From the NCBI RefSeq assembly GCF_963259705.1, contig NC_081844.1, positions 111,075,965-111,139,964 of the forward strand: a DNA stretch of 64,000 nucleotides, in the 5' to 3' direction. This document shows, piece by piece, positions 40,774 through 52,724 of this stretch. Every line of letters starts with the position of its first letter. The stretch's first letter is position 1. A program made the position numbers and the translations under genes. The notes beneath the pieces were generated by a model, which was not told the DNA's origin, made no database searches, and was given only the letters and a program-made list of their open reading frames with translations. The DNA is from Myotis daubentonii (taxonomy: Eukaryota; Chordata; Mammalia; Chiroptera; Vespertilionidae).

Positions 40774-41690
40774 CTGCGGCCGGGCTGCTAGGAGCTGTGT
40801 GCGTGCGTGTTGTTCGGGTCTTGACTCGTGGGCAGGGGAGGAAGAGGGTGCAGGAGGCGGGGTGGGCCCCGGCGCCCGAGAGCAGCATTGGGCCTTGTGG
40901 GAGCCTGCAGTTTCCATGGCAACGGGAGAAGGAAGGTCCCAGGACCTAGGAGCTTGTGGCAGTCGGTGGTAGGGAGTTAAGGCCCTCCGCTGAGAAGGGG
41001 GCCGGGGCGGGGCTGGGGGCGACTTTGGAGCTGGAGAGGTCAGGAGAGGTGCCAGCAGGCCCGGGTCCTGGCCAGTGGCTGCAGTTGGAGAAGCGGGGGA
41101 ATTCCTGGGTGGCGCTGGGGAGACCCGCCAGCCTGGTCCTGGGGGCCTCCAGCCGCTGGCGCAGGGCGCAGGTCGCGGAGTCGGGGTTTTGCCCGAGAAG
41201 GAGCTGAGTGCCTGCGAGGCCGAGATTGAAATGGTGGGCGTGGGCACGCGGTTGTGGAGGTGGAATGAGGAGGGCGAGGAGGCTTGCGGAGGTGGTGAGC
41301 TGGAAAGAGCGGGCGATGGGGGTGGGCTTGGCGGGCGGGCTGCTTGTCATCACAGGGTTTAGAGCTTGGCTGGGAGGGGAGCAGAGGGCAGAGTGGGAGG
41401 CCATGCGTGTCGGTGGGCAAGTCCGAACTGGAATGGCCCTGCATCCACGTGGGCAGAGCACAGCCACCGCCCTGGGCCCTGGGGCTGGCCTCCTAGACCT
41501 GGGGGACGGTGGGGCCCAGACCCTCCCCCAGGGGCCTCCGTCCTGGGAGTTGGGAGGTGCCCTTCCCCGTTTCAAAGCGGCTGGCTGGCCGTTTCCTATC
41601 CCACCGGCCGTGAGAGGGAGCCCTGGGTCCTCGCATCCTCCATCCTCGGCGTCTGGCTAGCCGGCCCCGCGACTCCAGTGGCCTGGCCTG
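40774..41690. other. C7orf50: C7orf50 intron 1, GC-rich unique DNA
   Basis: No repeat or exon recognised. Open frames on both strands reflect composition. Confidence 0.4.
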
Positions 41691-41694
41691 TGGT

Positions 41695-42110
41695 TGGCAT
41701 TTCCCGAATGACAGTGGTGTTGAGCATCGTTCCGTGTGCTTATTGGCCATTTGTGCCGCTTAGGGAAATTCTATATTCAGATCTCTTTGCCCATTTTTAA
41801 ATAAGGCTATTTGTCTTTGTCTTTTTTTTTTTTTTTTTTTTTGCTGAGTTGCAAGAGTTCTGGCACATTCTGGGTACAAGTCTCCGGTCAGATAGAAGCC
41901 TTACGTGCATGTCCTCCAATTCCGTGTGTAGGCGCCCTTTTGTTTTCCTGTGTCGTTGCTGCACAAGCCTTTTTCATTCTGACCAGCCACTTGCTGTTTT
42001 CCTTTGCTGCTTGCGTTGTGGGTGTCGCCGCTAAGAAGCTGCTGTCCAGGCCACGAAGCGCTGCTCCTGGGTTTTCCTTTTAGACTTGGTTGTTTGGCTC
42101 ACGTTTGGGT
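41695..42110 (-). mobile_element. Ancient L1 relic (antisense)
   Basis: GAGCATCGTTCCGTGTGCTT, then ATTGGCCATTTGTGCCG, CTTTGCCCATTTTTAAATAAG, a T run, GAGTTGCAAGAGTTCTGGC, and CCAATTCCGTGTGTAGGCG follow the reversed order of L1 3' sequences. Confidence 0.75.
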
Positions 42111-42437
42111 GTTGGCCCTTTTTGAGAGGGCTCTGCGGGGCGCGTGCACGTGGACGTCCAGTTGTCCCGCTCCGTGGAAGAGGCTGCTCTTTGCCCTCGA
42201 CCGGTCTCGGCGCGTTAACCGAAGGTGGAAGGAAACGGGGTTTTCTATACAAACATTGTCTCAGGTTCATGAGCTGCCATCTCTTGGAACTATTAAAAGA
42301 AACCTTTCTATAATGTGGGAGCCTTTTCCCCTTTTAGCAAATAGACTTGGTGGTTAAACTTTTTAATGATAACTTTCAGAATGAATATAGATTTAACTTA
42401 ACTTTTATGGTAACTGTTATGTAAATATTTGTTAAAC

Positions 42438-42649
42438 CAGTGGTTCTCAACCTTCTGGCCCTTTAAATACAGTTCCTTAGGTTGTGGCCCAACCATACAA
42501 TTATTTTTGTTGCTACTTCATCACTGTCATGTTGCTGCTGTGAGGAATCGTCATGTAAATATCTGATCTGCAGGATGGCCTTAGGCGACCCCTGGGAAAG
42601 GGTCGTTCGACTGCCAAAGGGGTCGCGACCCACAGGTTGAGAACCGCTG
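42438..42649. mobile_element. SPIN-type non-autonomous hAT element with TSD
   Basis: CAGTGGTTCTCAACCTT at one end and AGGTTGAGAACCGCTG at the other. The flanking 8-mers TGTTAAAC (42430-42437) and TGCTAAAC (42650-42657) match at 7 of 8. The internal GGGTCGCGACCCACAGG block is typical of SPIN. It is a better-preserved relative of 40570-40773. Confidence 0.94.
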
Positions 42650-43032
42650 TGCTAAACTTTTCTTATTTCTTCAACAAGGTAATTAATTGGCTGGCAGAGT
42701 TCTTTGTCTTTTCAAAGCCCCTTTGTCAACAGTCTCGTATTCTTTCCAGATTTCTTATCACAGTGCTAACTATGCTTTTCAAGTATAGAGCCTTGAGAAA
42801 AGCAAGATAAAACTGAGCTGTAAAAAAATAGCTCCTTGTAACCCCACCCCTTAGGCAAAGGTTTTGTTGATGTCACAGACATTTTCATAGCTAGGGGAAT
42901 ATATACACACAAATGGAGCTTTCCCTGTTGTTATGTCAGCATTTTCTTAAAAACGAAATTGGACAGTGGTACCACACATAGTGTTCTACATTTTTCATCC
43001 TGTATCTGTAATGCGTTCTCATTTATTGATTT

Positions 43033-43175
43033 TTAAAAGATGTTTTTATTGATTTCAGAGAGAGGAACGGAGAGGAAGAGAGATAGAAATATCCTTGATG
43101 AGAGAATCTTGATTGGCTGCCTGCTGCCCTACCCTGCCGGTGGACGCTCACCCACTGAGCCACACGGCCGGGCTG
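43033..43175 (-). mobile_element. Ves SINE, internally deleted
   Basis: TTTTTATTGATTTCAGAGAGAG and TTGATTGGCTGCCTGCTGCC join directly to CCACTGAGCCACACGGCCG. The central third, including the box-B region, is missing. Confidence 0.88.
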
Positions 43176-43179
43176 TTGT

Positions 43180-43900
43180 GATTTTTGAATGGATTCCATT
43201 GCACTGGTTGGTCCTGGTTGACGTATTCAGTCCCTTGTTGCTCCGTGATGGGGTTATTTCCACTAAGGAGGAAGTGCCGGGAAATGCTCGCGTGTGTCTG
43301 CAGGCTGGTCACCGTAGGGTCGCAGCTCGGGGCGCCGGTCCCCCTGCGTCACGATGCCCACGTGGCAGCGTCTGGGCAAAATGCTGCTCTGTTTTCAGCT
43401 CCTTTTTAGGCTCCACCCACAGGGGCCCGAAGCCGGTGGGGTGGGGGCGGGCCTTCTTCCTGCTCTGGCGGCTCCCCGGCACCAGCAGCTGGAGTTGGTT
43501 CCGTTCCTGCTTCTCCTTCCGAAAGTCAGCCTGGTCCCTTCATACGTCCCCACTCAGAGGTCCTGAGCCTTCACCGTTCCTCCGGGTTCCCCAGGCCGTG
43601 GCCCCACGAAGGCGCCTGGATTAGAACCCGTGGGCTTTTCTCTGTTCTTGCGCGTGGAGCTCGGTCCTGTGGAGCTGGAGAAAGCAGGTGCACCGGCTCC
43701 CGTGCAGCCCTCGCCACATGTCAGCCCCTCGTTGGCCCAGGCGCTGCCGCTTCCTCGCGCCAAGGAGCCATCGCCGGTGCAGCACGGGCTCCACGTGTGA
43801 GCAGCCCAGTGCTCTGGTGCGGGTCAGTGTAATAGCAGGAAATAAAAATAACCCCAAATGGTCAATAATCGGGGAATAGCACGTTTTTGTAATTTGCAAT
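43180..43900. other. C7orf50: C7orf50 intron 1, mostly unique DNA
   Basis: About 43825-43890 has AGCAGGAAATAAAAATAACC and CCAAATGGTCAATAATCGG, an L1-like trace. The rest is unassigned and no exon is seen. Confidence 0.35.
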
Positions 43901-43901
43901 T

Positions 43902-44119
43902 TTATTTTTTTTAAATATATTTTATTGATTTTTTTACGTAGAAGAAGGGAGAGGGATAGAGAGTTGGAAACATCGATGAGAGAGATCGACCAGCTGCCTC
44001 CTGCACGCCCCCCAGTGGGGATGTGCCCGCAACCAAGGTACATGCCCTTGACCGGAATCGAACCTGGGACCCTTGAGTCCGCAGACCGACACTGTCCACT
44101 GAGCCAAACCGGTTCGGCT
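43902..44119 (-). mobile_element. Ves SINE
   Basis: TATATTTTATTGATTTTTTTACG, CGACCAGCTGCCTCCTGCAC, AATCGAACCTGGGACCC, CTGAGCCAAACCGGTTCGGC in reverse orientation. Confidence 0.93.
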
Positions 44120-44171
44120 GTAATTTGCACTTTTAGAAAATTTTGGTAGTCATTAAAATGATATTTCTCTT

Positions 44172-44336
44172 GCCCTAGCTGGTTTCCTGAGTGGTTAGAG
44201 CATCGGCCCTTGGACTGAGGGTCGCAGGGTTGACTCTGGTCAAGAGCCTCGGCCCCAGGCTTGATCTCCGGCCCCGGTCGAGGTGCATGCGGGAGGCAGC
44301 CAGTCGATGTGTTGGGCCTTTTCTCTTAATGTTAAA
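44172..44336 (+). mobile_element. Ves SINE
   Basis: GCCCTAGCTGGTTTCCTGAG head, CTGAGGGTCGCAGGGTTGAC, GGGAGGCAGCCAGTCGATG body. It is truncated at the 3' side. Confidence 0.9.
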
Positions 44337-44375
44337 AAGCTTCGTGTTCGTGTGCAGTTAGAAATACAGAATTCA

Positions 44376-44563
44376 GCCCAGCCATGTGGCTCGGTTGGCT
44401 GAGCATCATCCCATGCGCCAGGAGGTCGCGGTTCCATCCCGGGCAGGGCACGAGCCGGATGGCAGGCTCGGGCGTGCAGGCGGCGGCCCCTGGATGCTTC
44501 GCCTTGCTTCCACCTCCCTCTCCCTTCCTCTCCGAGAAGTCAATTAAAAAACACAAACGTACA
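44376..44563 (+). mobile_element. Ves SINE
   Basis: AGCCCAGCCATGTGGCTCGG head, GAGGTCGCGGTTCCATCCC box B, and an AAGTCAATTAAAAAACAC tail. Confidence 0.9.
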
Positions 44564-44891
44564 AAAAAAATACAGAATATAGACAGGGTGGGGAAATTAG
44601 ATTTACAGCGGTGAGTAAGCGAAACAGTGTATTCTTGTGTTATTATTTAGTAACTATTGTATCGTTTTTCATACGAAGAACTGTAAACCTACTCTTGCCG
44701 ACCCTGCCTGTTAAAACCTCAGAAAAGAGAAAGGCACCCACCACATGGTTGGGTTGGTCGTCGGAGGCGATGACGCTGGGCGATGGGCCTCCGGTCACGT
44801 TTACACGTGCTCCGCGCTCCCTGAAACACCTTTGTGCTTCGCATGGGAGCACGTACAAGCATGGTCCTTCCCGTCTGCTTTCCTGGGGCAG

Positions 44892-45039
44892 GATGGCCGC
44901 GCCGAAGAGGAAAGCTCCCGGGACGCCCGGCGCGCCAGAGAAGAAGAACAGGAAGTTGAAGAAGGCGCTGGCAGCAGAGAAACCGCCGGCACCCGCAGCC
45001 CCACAGGGCTCCCCGGGCTCCACGGACGCCCGTCCTGAG
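44892..45039 (+). CDS. C7orf50: C7orf50 first coding exon
   Basis: Acceptor TTTCCTGGGGCAG|G with the ATG at 44893 in a good context (GGATGG), and donor CCTGAG|GTAGGTG. It codes 49 residues starting MAAPKRKAPGTPGAPEKKNR and continuing with a KLKKALAAEK stretch. This matches the basic Lys-rich N terminus of C7orf50 (MA-x-KRK…EKKN-x-KLKKA), a small nucleolar/RNA-associated protein of uncertain function carrying a DUF2373-type domain. The exon ends in phase 0. The downstream exons with that domain are not found in this window and should lie to the right, beyond GPER1. A 9-11 residue insertion relative to human is likely in this variable region. Confidence 0.85.
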
Positions 45040-47590
45040 GTAGGTGCAGCTCACGCGGCCTCGCCGTGGCCTAGCCTGGAGGGACGGGTCGGGCCGTGCT
45101 GCTGGCATCTGGGTGGCACGGAGGATGGCACTGGGACGTGTGGGCATGTCCAGGGTCCTCCGGACACACGTCGGACAGACAGGAATCTCAGTCGCTCTCA
45201 GGTGGGAACACCATGACTGTCCCTCAGCCACCAGATCTGTGTTTCCAGGGGATTTTGATGGCTCCACGGAGGCGCCAGGTGGTGAGGGCTGGAGCGGGGC
45301 CTTTGGGCTGTGCACAGGGTGGCCCGGCGGCCAGGGAACCTGTGTGTAGGAATTCGTGTCGGAAGGCGTCTCATCTTAGCAGAATATGTGTGCCCGTGTC
45401 TGTTACCACCACGTTCTTAGTGAGATTTTGCTCCTGGTGTGCAGTGGTCAGAGCAGCGGGAGATGCAGAATCAGTCACGTGAAGGCAGGTTTGCAGACGG
45501 AGTCACGCCGTGCTGCGAAGGGTGGGCGGGGCAACCTCGCGCGAGCAGGTGCAGTGCCGTGTGGTCCCGCCTCGTGTCAGTGACCTGATCCCATGAACTG
45601 ACCAGCTGGACGCTCTGGCGTGGCCACGGGCTGCTCCCTGACTCCTGGCCGGCAGGTTAACCGGTAGAGACCTGCCGTCACAGCTGGCGAGGCCGCCTCC
45701 AGCTCCCTCGGAAGGAAGGCTGGGAACCCTCGGCTGGGCCAGCGGAGCTCGCTGCTGGCGGCATGTTTGTTCCCTTCCACACTGTATTCCAGACCAGCCA
45801 GTGGCTGTGCCCCAGAGGGCCCCCGCCCCAGGGCAGGTGACAGGTAGCCTTTGCTCAGGACATGGGGGAAGGTTGTCGTGCAGGGGGACGAGGGCAGGAG
45901 AGCAGGCCCTCGGAGCCACTTAGAGCAGATGTCAGCACGAGTGTGTGTGGCAGCTGGGCCCGGGAATGGGTTCCCCGGGGCCACCGTGCCGGGGCCACCG
46001 TGGGAGTCGAGAGGTGCTCAGGGTCTGATGACGGGTCGGTCACTCCAGGACTCCATCCGGTCGGCAGCTCTGCTCTCAGGAGGCAGCGTGCACCGGTGTG
46101 GCCGGCCGGCTGGGCAGCAGAGGAGGGCGGTGTGTGAAAGAAGGTGCCTGGCTTAGCTGGGCTGTGGGGCAAGAGGCCAGGCCAGCACCCAGGACCCCCA
46201 CTTGTCCTACGGAGCCTCGGCCACTCCGTGGCTTTCGTGGACTGTTGCTGTGACACTGTCCTGTTTCTGGGCCCTCCCGTTTCTTTGGGTGAACTAACTG
46301 CACACGCCGCCTTGCGATTGAGTTTTGTCACGAGAGTCTCAGCTTCCCTCGTCGCTGCAGGACCACGCCAGCTTTATGGTAAATAGGGCCCGCGTTACAA
46401 TTTGGGGGGAGGGGGTGCTCTTTTTGTTAAAAGTGATTGTCTTTCGTTATTAAAGTTCATGTTGGTTCAGAGAAATCTGGGAAACGCAGGAGAAAAGCAA
46501 GCCTGTGGGTGGGTCTCTCCCGCGTCCTGTGGTGCCCAGGTGTGCGCTGGTCTGCATCTCAGGGGCAGGCCCGGCCTTCGGTTCAGTGTCCGCCAGGTGC
46601 CAAGGGTCCAGCCCCGGAGGCGGCCTGTGGGAGAGAGCGAGCCAGCGGACAGCCCCGGAGGCCCCCCCCCCCCCCAGGCCTGTGTAGCCCCACCTGGCCA
46701 GCGGGGGCCAGGGGCTGCTGGTTTCCCCCACAGGTGCGGGGGCCCAGCAGGTCCGGCACTTGGAGGGTTTCGGTGCGTCTCAGCGAGTCGGGTCGGCTGG
46801 GGCTTGTGTCCTCAGGACCCTTCTTGCCTCCCAGGAGGTGGAGCCGCTGTTCCCGAGAACACTCCCTGCTCCGCTGACAGCAGTGCCTCCGCTCGCGCTG
46901 CTTCTCGGGGTAAGCAGGGAGGAGGGGCCGGCGTTGCTGAGGGACAGCGCTGACCGCGCACCTGAGTTTACGGAGGGTGGCCGCCTGGCCGGGGAGCGCC
47001 TCTGGGCACTGGAGCTTGTGGAAAAGTACCGTGCCCCCCCCCCCCCCCCCCGTCCTGGAAGAACCTCTGGAATCCAGTGGAGAAGGGAGACGCCTCTGTC
47101 CCCAGGGGCCACTGTGTTGTCCGCCTGGAAATGTCTGTCTGGGCGGCCTGCGGGTCCCCGTGTGGTCACTTCCCACAGCACCAGCGCCCTGGGCCTGTGC
47201 CAGGATGGCTGAAGTATCCCAAGCGGTGGTACTTCATTGCCCTTGGGGGTGTCCCCAAGTTAGAGTCCCCTCCCCAGCTTGGCCCAGCGCTGTGTCTGCT
47301 CGTCTGACTGGTCCAGCTTCCTCCAGGGTCCATGCTGGCGCCCCTGTGCTGCTCCGGCCGTGAGGGCCTCTGCTCACTTCCCGCTTCTGGGTTTGCTCAG
47401 CTCACTGGCCATTAACCTGCTCTGGCCCTTGTGAGCCTGGACTAGGGAGAGTGGGTGCTCTGTGGAGGCCTCAGCGTCACCGTGGTAACCGTCTTGCAGA
47501 GGACCTGAGAGCGAGGGCCTTGGATGGGCCCCCGGCCCCTGAGCTGATGTTCTCCAGGCCTCAGCGTGCGCCCTGCCGTCCCCTCCCACA
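45040..47590. other. C7orf50: C7orf50 intron, GC-rich unique DNA
   Basis: About 2.5 kb with no repeat or exon that I can support. Poly-C runs at 46663-46675 and 47034-47052 are probably unstable in assembly. Confidence 0.4.
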
Positions 47591-47596
47591 GCTGCT

Positions 47597-47812
47597 TTTT
47601 TTTTTTTAAGTATGTTTTTATTGATTTCAGAGGTCGAAGAAGGGAGAGGGATAGAAAGGTAGAAACATTGTTGAGAGAGTCATCCATCGGCTGCCTCCTG
47701 CACGCCCTTACTGGGGATGGAGCCCACAGTCCAGGCACGTGCCCTGATCCAGAATGGAACCAGTGCCTCTTGGTTCGTGGGTCAACACTAACCACTGAGC
47801 CACCGGCCGGGC
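47597..47812 (-). mobile_element. Ves SINE
   Basis: GTTTTTATTGATTTCAGAGG, CATCGGCTGCCTCCTGCACG, ACTAACCACTGAGCCACCGG in reverse orientation. Confidence 0.93.
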
Positions 47813-47814
47813 CT

Positions 47815-49380
47815 CAGAGCTTCTGGAACCTTCCTCGTAGCCTGTGCTTAGGGGCAGGACAGAGCTGGTCTCTTACTTGAACGAAAGGGTGGCGAGGAGC
47901 AAATGTTCCATGAACAGGATTGAGACGGGCTGCTGGCTCGGGTGCGTTTGAGGTTGGGAGGGGAGGGCTGGTGCGGGTTGGCCTCCTCCCCCCGCTGCTC
48001 TCCCTGAGCACATGTGTAGCATGTCTGTTCTGCCCCCGAGGGAGACCGCGCAGCTCCTGTCACCCTCGAGCCGGTCAAGCGTCTGCGCTTGGTGGTCACC
48101 CGGGCCGAGCACCCCTCTACTGCTGTGAGCAGCCTCGCCGCCTGGAGACAGGGCGGCCGCAGGGTCCTCTCGCTGCTCTCGGTCCCGGGAATCCCTGGTG
48201 TCTGCAGAGCACTCGCTCTTCCCCTTACAAAGGCACCTGAATGCTGGCTGCTCCGCGCCCCTGATGCCGAGGGCCGAGGTGGCGGTGCTGGCTCTCGGAG
48301 GCTGGGTCGCCTGCAGTCACCTGTCCGGCCGGTGACAGGGGACTCCCAGGTTCCTGGCTCCGGTTACCTGGGGAGCACAGGAGGAGACACCTGCCCGGCC
48401 TGGTCCCGTAGAGCCGGCTGGGAACTGTCGGCGGAGGCGCGGCCGTGGTGGCCGCTGTGCCCAGCACCACGTAAGGAAGCACTGCGCTCTGGCGTGGCCC
48501 TCAGCTGAGTGTGAGGGGGAGGGGAGAGGCCCGAGGGGCGGGCCAGGCTGTCCGTCCTGCCCACAGTCAGGTAACTTGGGAGGATAGTAGCCCCTCTTTC
48601 CCTTCAGAATGTGATGGGCGCCCGCCATAGCCCGTTGGTCCCCATGCTCCCAGGGTGGTCTCCACGGGCATGGCTGAAACGTGACCAAAGGGTCGGACGG
48701 CGTTTGTAATCTTGGAAACCCAGCCAGTTACGTGGGCATGAGCTGCAGGCTCTTTCAGAGCAGCCAAGAGGCCGTGAACTCTGCGGCCGGAGCATCTGCC
48801 CGAGCCAGCAGACCTCAGACCAGTGGTATTCGCCGCAAGAAACGTTTCTGGTCTGGCAGTGGGCTCTTTGTCCTCAAGGGGCGGGGCTGCTGATCTGGCC
48901 CAACAGCTCCCTGGGAGCCTGGACTGTTTTCCTTAGCAGAATTTCCTCTCTCCCATTGTTTCTGTTTTCTCCTCTGTGACTGCTGAGCACTGGGCTGCCA
49001 GGCCTGGAATTGTAACTGACCGACTTGGGCTGGGCGGGCACCAGGGACAAGGAGCCAAGTCCATCGACCAGGGTCAGTGACTTCCCTGCGGTTGCAGCAG
49101 GTGCCGCTGGAAACAGTGTCCGTGTGGCTGCCTAACTGTCCGTTCCTGGGATGTGCACCTGGGGGGATGGCAGGGCAGGGTCTGCACCCCGAGTCTGATG
49201 AACCTGACGCCTGACCCCCCCAGGGGCCCCGCTCCACACTCCCCCCCCCCTTCCCCAAGGCAGCTGGGACTGCCTGTCAGCAAGCTTCTGGCCGTGCTCA
49301 CCTGGTGGGTGAAGGGTGGGCCTGTGTAGGTCACACTTCAGAGCTCACTGGTGACGCAGACAGTTTTCAGCTACTTGTTA
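47815..49380. other. C7orf50: C7orf50 intron, GC-rich unique DNA
   Basis: No exon, SINE or transposon recognised. Confidence 0.35.
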
Positions 49381-49381
49381 A

Positions 49382-50296
49382 CGAGGCCTGGGGCACGGAT
49401 TCGTGCACACCGAAAGGACATTCATTGGAAGAAATATTGTAACTTCACTCCGCCCTTTATAACAGAAGTGTCAACAAATTCACGATCGACAATGACATGG
49501 AAACACACTCGTGCGATTGGTGCCAGCGTGAGCTCTGTGTGTGTGGCGCATGCGCGAGTCAACTTAGCGTCTTATAGAACAAACTTGCTTCATTAGACCT
49601 GCTTTCTGATGCAGCTCAACTTTTTCCAGCCCCGTGAAGCACCCCAACTTCTCCTTCAGGTCATTGTCAGCAACACAGCAGGAAATATCAACACGAAGCA
49701 GGTTATTATTGTAGATCACGCAGGGAGAACCAAGGGTAAAATATTTAACTGCAGCCGTGTCTGACTATATTCTGCGCAGTGAGAAAACCTGAAGTCATTG
49801 TCAGGGTCCACCATTTCTTTCTTCTGTTCAGTCGGGTCAAGTTTCCAAGCTTTCTAAATCTCTGTTTTCTGGCTAGTGAAAAGAAAATAGGATTCTACCG
49901 AGTCTCCTATCTGCCTACTCCGGGACTTCTGTGAGGATCAAATGATTGTTAAAGTGTAAAATGTTTCTACCTGGCTATAAAGCAAGTCGTGTTCCTGGAC
50001 TGAAGAAACACCAGGAAGGCTAGTCGCTAGGGCAGTGATGGCGAACCTATGACACGCGTGTCAGAGGTGACACGCGAACTCATTTTTTTGGTTGATTTTT
50101 CTTTGTTAAATGGCATTTAAGTATATAAAATAAATACCAAAAATATGTCTTTGTTTTACTGTGGTTGCACATATCAAAAAATTTCTATATGTGACACGGC
50201 ACCAGAGTTAAGTTAGGGTTTTTCAAAATGCTGACACGCCGAGCTCAGAAGGTTCGCCATCACTGCACTAGGGAGAGGAAGCCAGGTGTATATATC
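49382..50296 (-). mobile_element. Helitron carrying the same extra segment as 31109-32656
   Basis: Left end is the reversed Helitron 3' terminus: the reverse strand reads GTGCACGAATCCGTGCC then CCAGGCCTCG (CTAG degraded to CTCG). It matches 32216-32330 (GCTGGCACCAATCG, GTCATTGTCGATCGTGAAT) and then 31425-31925 in reverse. A hAT (50033-50265) is inserted near its right end. The helicase fragment seen after the first copy is absent here. The right boundary is uncertain. Confidence 0.85.
50033..50265. mobile_element. Non-autonomous hAT element, intact paralogue of 24147-24720
   Basis: CAGTGATGGCGAACCTATGA to GGTTCGCCATCACTG. TSD CGCTAGGG and CACTAGGG (7 of 8) flank it. It is 233 bp and uninterrupted. 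The related Helitron segment at about 31425-31460 carries the single-copy target CCCTAGCA (reverse strand), confirming the insertion site. Confidence 0.96.
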
Positions 50297-50384
50297 ATGC
50301 ATACTTTCTCCCAATTTGTTTCATGGTTTTTGATGATAATATTCTTCTTAGGAACTTTTTATGACAGGTGAATTTTAAATTTAA

Positions 50385-50960
50385 GTTTTGATTTTTTTAT
50401 TGAGGTTTAATTGACATAACATTAGTTTCAGGTATATAGCATAATGATTATTAAGAAGTCTTTCTTCTAGTTAATTATAAACACATTTTCTTACATGTTT
50501 TTCTCTGAATTTGATGATTTTTTTTATTATTATTATTGATTTCAGAGAGGAGGGGAGAGGGAGAAAGAGATAGAAACGTCAACGATGAGAGGAAATCATT
50601 GATTGGCTTGCTTCCTGCACGCCCCCTAACTGGGGATCGAGCCTGCAACCTGGGCATGTGCCCTTGACTGGAATTGAACCCAGGACCCTTCAATCTGCAG
50701 GCCAACGCTCTATCCACTGAGCCACACCAGCTAGGGCTGAATTTGATTTTTATATTTTGTTTTTTAAACTAATTGAAATTTATATTTGTGTTTTATGTGA
50801 GGTGGGAATCTGACTTTATTTTTTTCTCAGAGAAAGATGCAGTTGTACCCTATCATTCGATGTATACTCTGTCCTTTTTAAACATGTTAACCCCCTCTAA
50901 ACTCTTGGACTTGCATCTCATCCCAGCAATCGGTCTGTTCTTCTGTTCAGTGCTTGGAAC
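50385..50960 (-). mobile_element. Ancient L1 relic (antisense), split by a Ves SINE
   Basis: TTTTTATTGAGGTTTAATTGAC and AGTTTCAGGTATATAGCAT on the left, and TGTGAGGTGGGAATCTGACT with AAGATGCAGTTGTACCC on the right, follow the reversed L1 3' order around the SINE at 50519-50738. Confidence 0.7.
50519..50738 (-). mobile_element. Ves SINE
   Basis: TTATTATTGATTTCAGAGAGG, CATTGATTGGCTTGCTTCC, CTATCCACTGAGCCACACC, AGCTAGGGC. Flanked by TGAATTTGAT on both sides. Confidence 0.95.
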
Positions 50961-50964
50961 TTGT

Positions 50965-52550
50965 ACTTCGATCAGGGGACATGGGACGCGGTGCAGAGTT
51001 CAGAAGGAATGAAGGATGCCGGCAAGATGCCCCCCATAGACACCCCCCTCCCCAAGCCGAGCTCATGCCCCAGGCACCGGCAGCTGCCCTGGGTGGAGTG
51101 CCCCTGCCACGGCGCTGGGCGCCAGCTCTGCTACCCTCAGTTTGGGCCTGAAATTCCCTACTCTTTTGTCGGCTCTTTGATGCTTTATGAAAATAGTTGT
51201 TTTTTCCATTTTGGTCAGTGTTTTTGGTCCCCACCCCTCCCCCGCTCCTCAGAGCTGGTCTAAATCGGACGGTTTGGTGAATGTCTTCCCTCGGGCCACC
51301 TGCCACGCCGTCAGCGCTGCCCGGCGGTGTGAATGAGCGGGCAGGGCTGGGCCCAAGTCTGGGTCATTTGCCAAAGCGAGCTGGCAGGCGAGCTGGCCCC
51401 GGGGCTGTGGTTTGCACTGTCCTGGGCTCCATGATGGAGCCACCGAAGTGGGAAGGCGTTCCCTGGTCACAGCTGTGACGGGGTGGCCTCCAGCCGGCTG
51501 GCTCCCACGTCTGAGGGGTCCCTGCGGCAGAGCAGCCCTCCCTGGCCTCGTGCCCCCCCCCCCCCACCCCCCGCTCCGGGTCGCCTGCTGGAAGGAGGCT
51601 GGGATGCACTTGAGCTGGGGGACCCTGAGGCCTCTCCTGTGGGCGCTGAGGGAGGTGGCATCGCCGCGGTGGGACAGGTGGCCGTGGCGCCGCCCACAGG
51701 GCTAATGCGGGAGAGAACACGGCGCCTGCGAGCTGCAGGAGGACGCTTGGGTTGGAATATAAATTCGTCTCTGCGTAGAGGGAAGTTCCGCCACCGGCAC
51801 TGTGCTCATGGGCACTTGTTGCTCGGCTTGGACACCTGTGCCCTCTCTCGGGACACAGGCCCTGACAGTCGTGAGCCGGAGGGTGCAGCCTCCAGCCAGC
51901 TGAGTCCCCAGCCCCAGCTCCTCCGTCTCATGGGCGGTGTTGACCAGGTTCCTGGCTGCAGCTGCCAGGACGCGCAAGGGCACACCCCCGGGACACGGAA
52001 ACCCCGGCTGGAATCCCCGGGGGAGCCTTGTCCAGGATTTTAAAGGCTGGGGCTCAGGGCACGTGGCTCTGCTGCTCAGCCTCCGTGTGGGGAGGCCGGG
52101 CGACGCGGAGCTGCCCTCGGGTGGGAGCTGCCGCCGTCTTCAGTGCTCGAGGCTGCACGTCCTGCCCCGCGGGCTCTGCACGCCCCGCTCCGGGGTCTGA
52201 GCGCGGGAGCCACCACAGAGGGAGGTGCAGCTGCCAGCGAGGGCCTCTCAGAACCCGAGCCTCCGTGCGAGGGACATGCTCGGCTGGGACGGGGGAGGGG
52301 TGTTTCTGGGGTGCACTGGACGGATTCGGGGGGGCGGGTAAAGTGGGAGACTTCTGAGGCTCTTCGCAGCACTCCAAGTCCCCCGTCCTCTGGGGTCCCT
52401 TGTCCCTTCTGTGTTCTGAATGGGGGGGCAGCTAAGTGTGGGGCCTGCTGGGAGGGAGCCCCTGGCGGGTGGGCGAGGTGAGCTCCCAGCGCAGGAGCGA
52501 ACAAGTCACCCGTGGTGGCGCTCACACAGGCCACAGGGCTGTGCCATGGG
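50965..52550. other. C7orf50: C7orf50 intron, GC-rich unique DNA
   Basis: No gene or transposon recognised. Poly-C at 51547-51566. Confidence 0.35.
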
Positions 52551-52554
52551 GTGC

Positions 52555-52720
52555 CCGCTGTTACGTTTTCTTAACGAAAACTTACTTTTGAAATTATTGT
52601 GGATGCGTAGGAAGTTGCAGGTCCCTGTGCCCAGTTCCCCCATTGGTGACAGACTGTGGCATCAAAGCCAGGAAGTGGACATGGTGCCACCCCAGACTCA
52701 TTCAGGCTCCACTCGTGTTG
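52555..52720 (-). mobile_element. Ancient L1 3'-end fragment (antisense)
   Basis: GAAATTATTGTGGATGCGTAGG, AAGTTGCAGGTCCCTGTGCC, CCAGTTCCCCCATTGGTGAC, which are the reversed L1M 3' UTR blocks. Confidence 0.6.
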
Positions 52721-52724
52721 CGTG

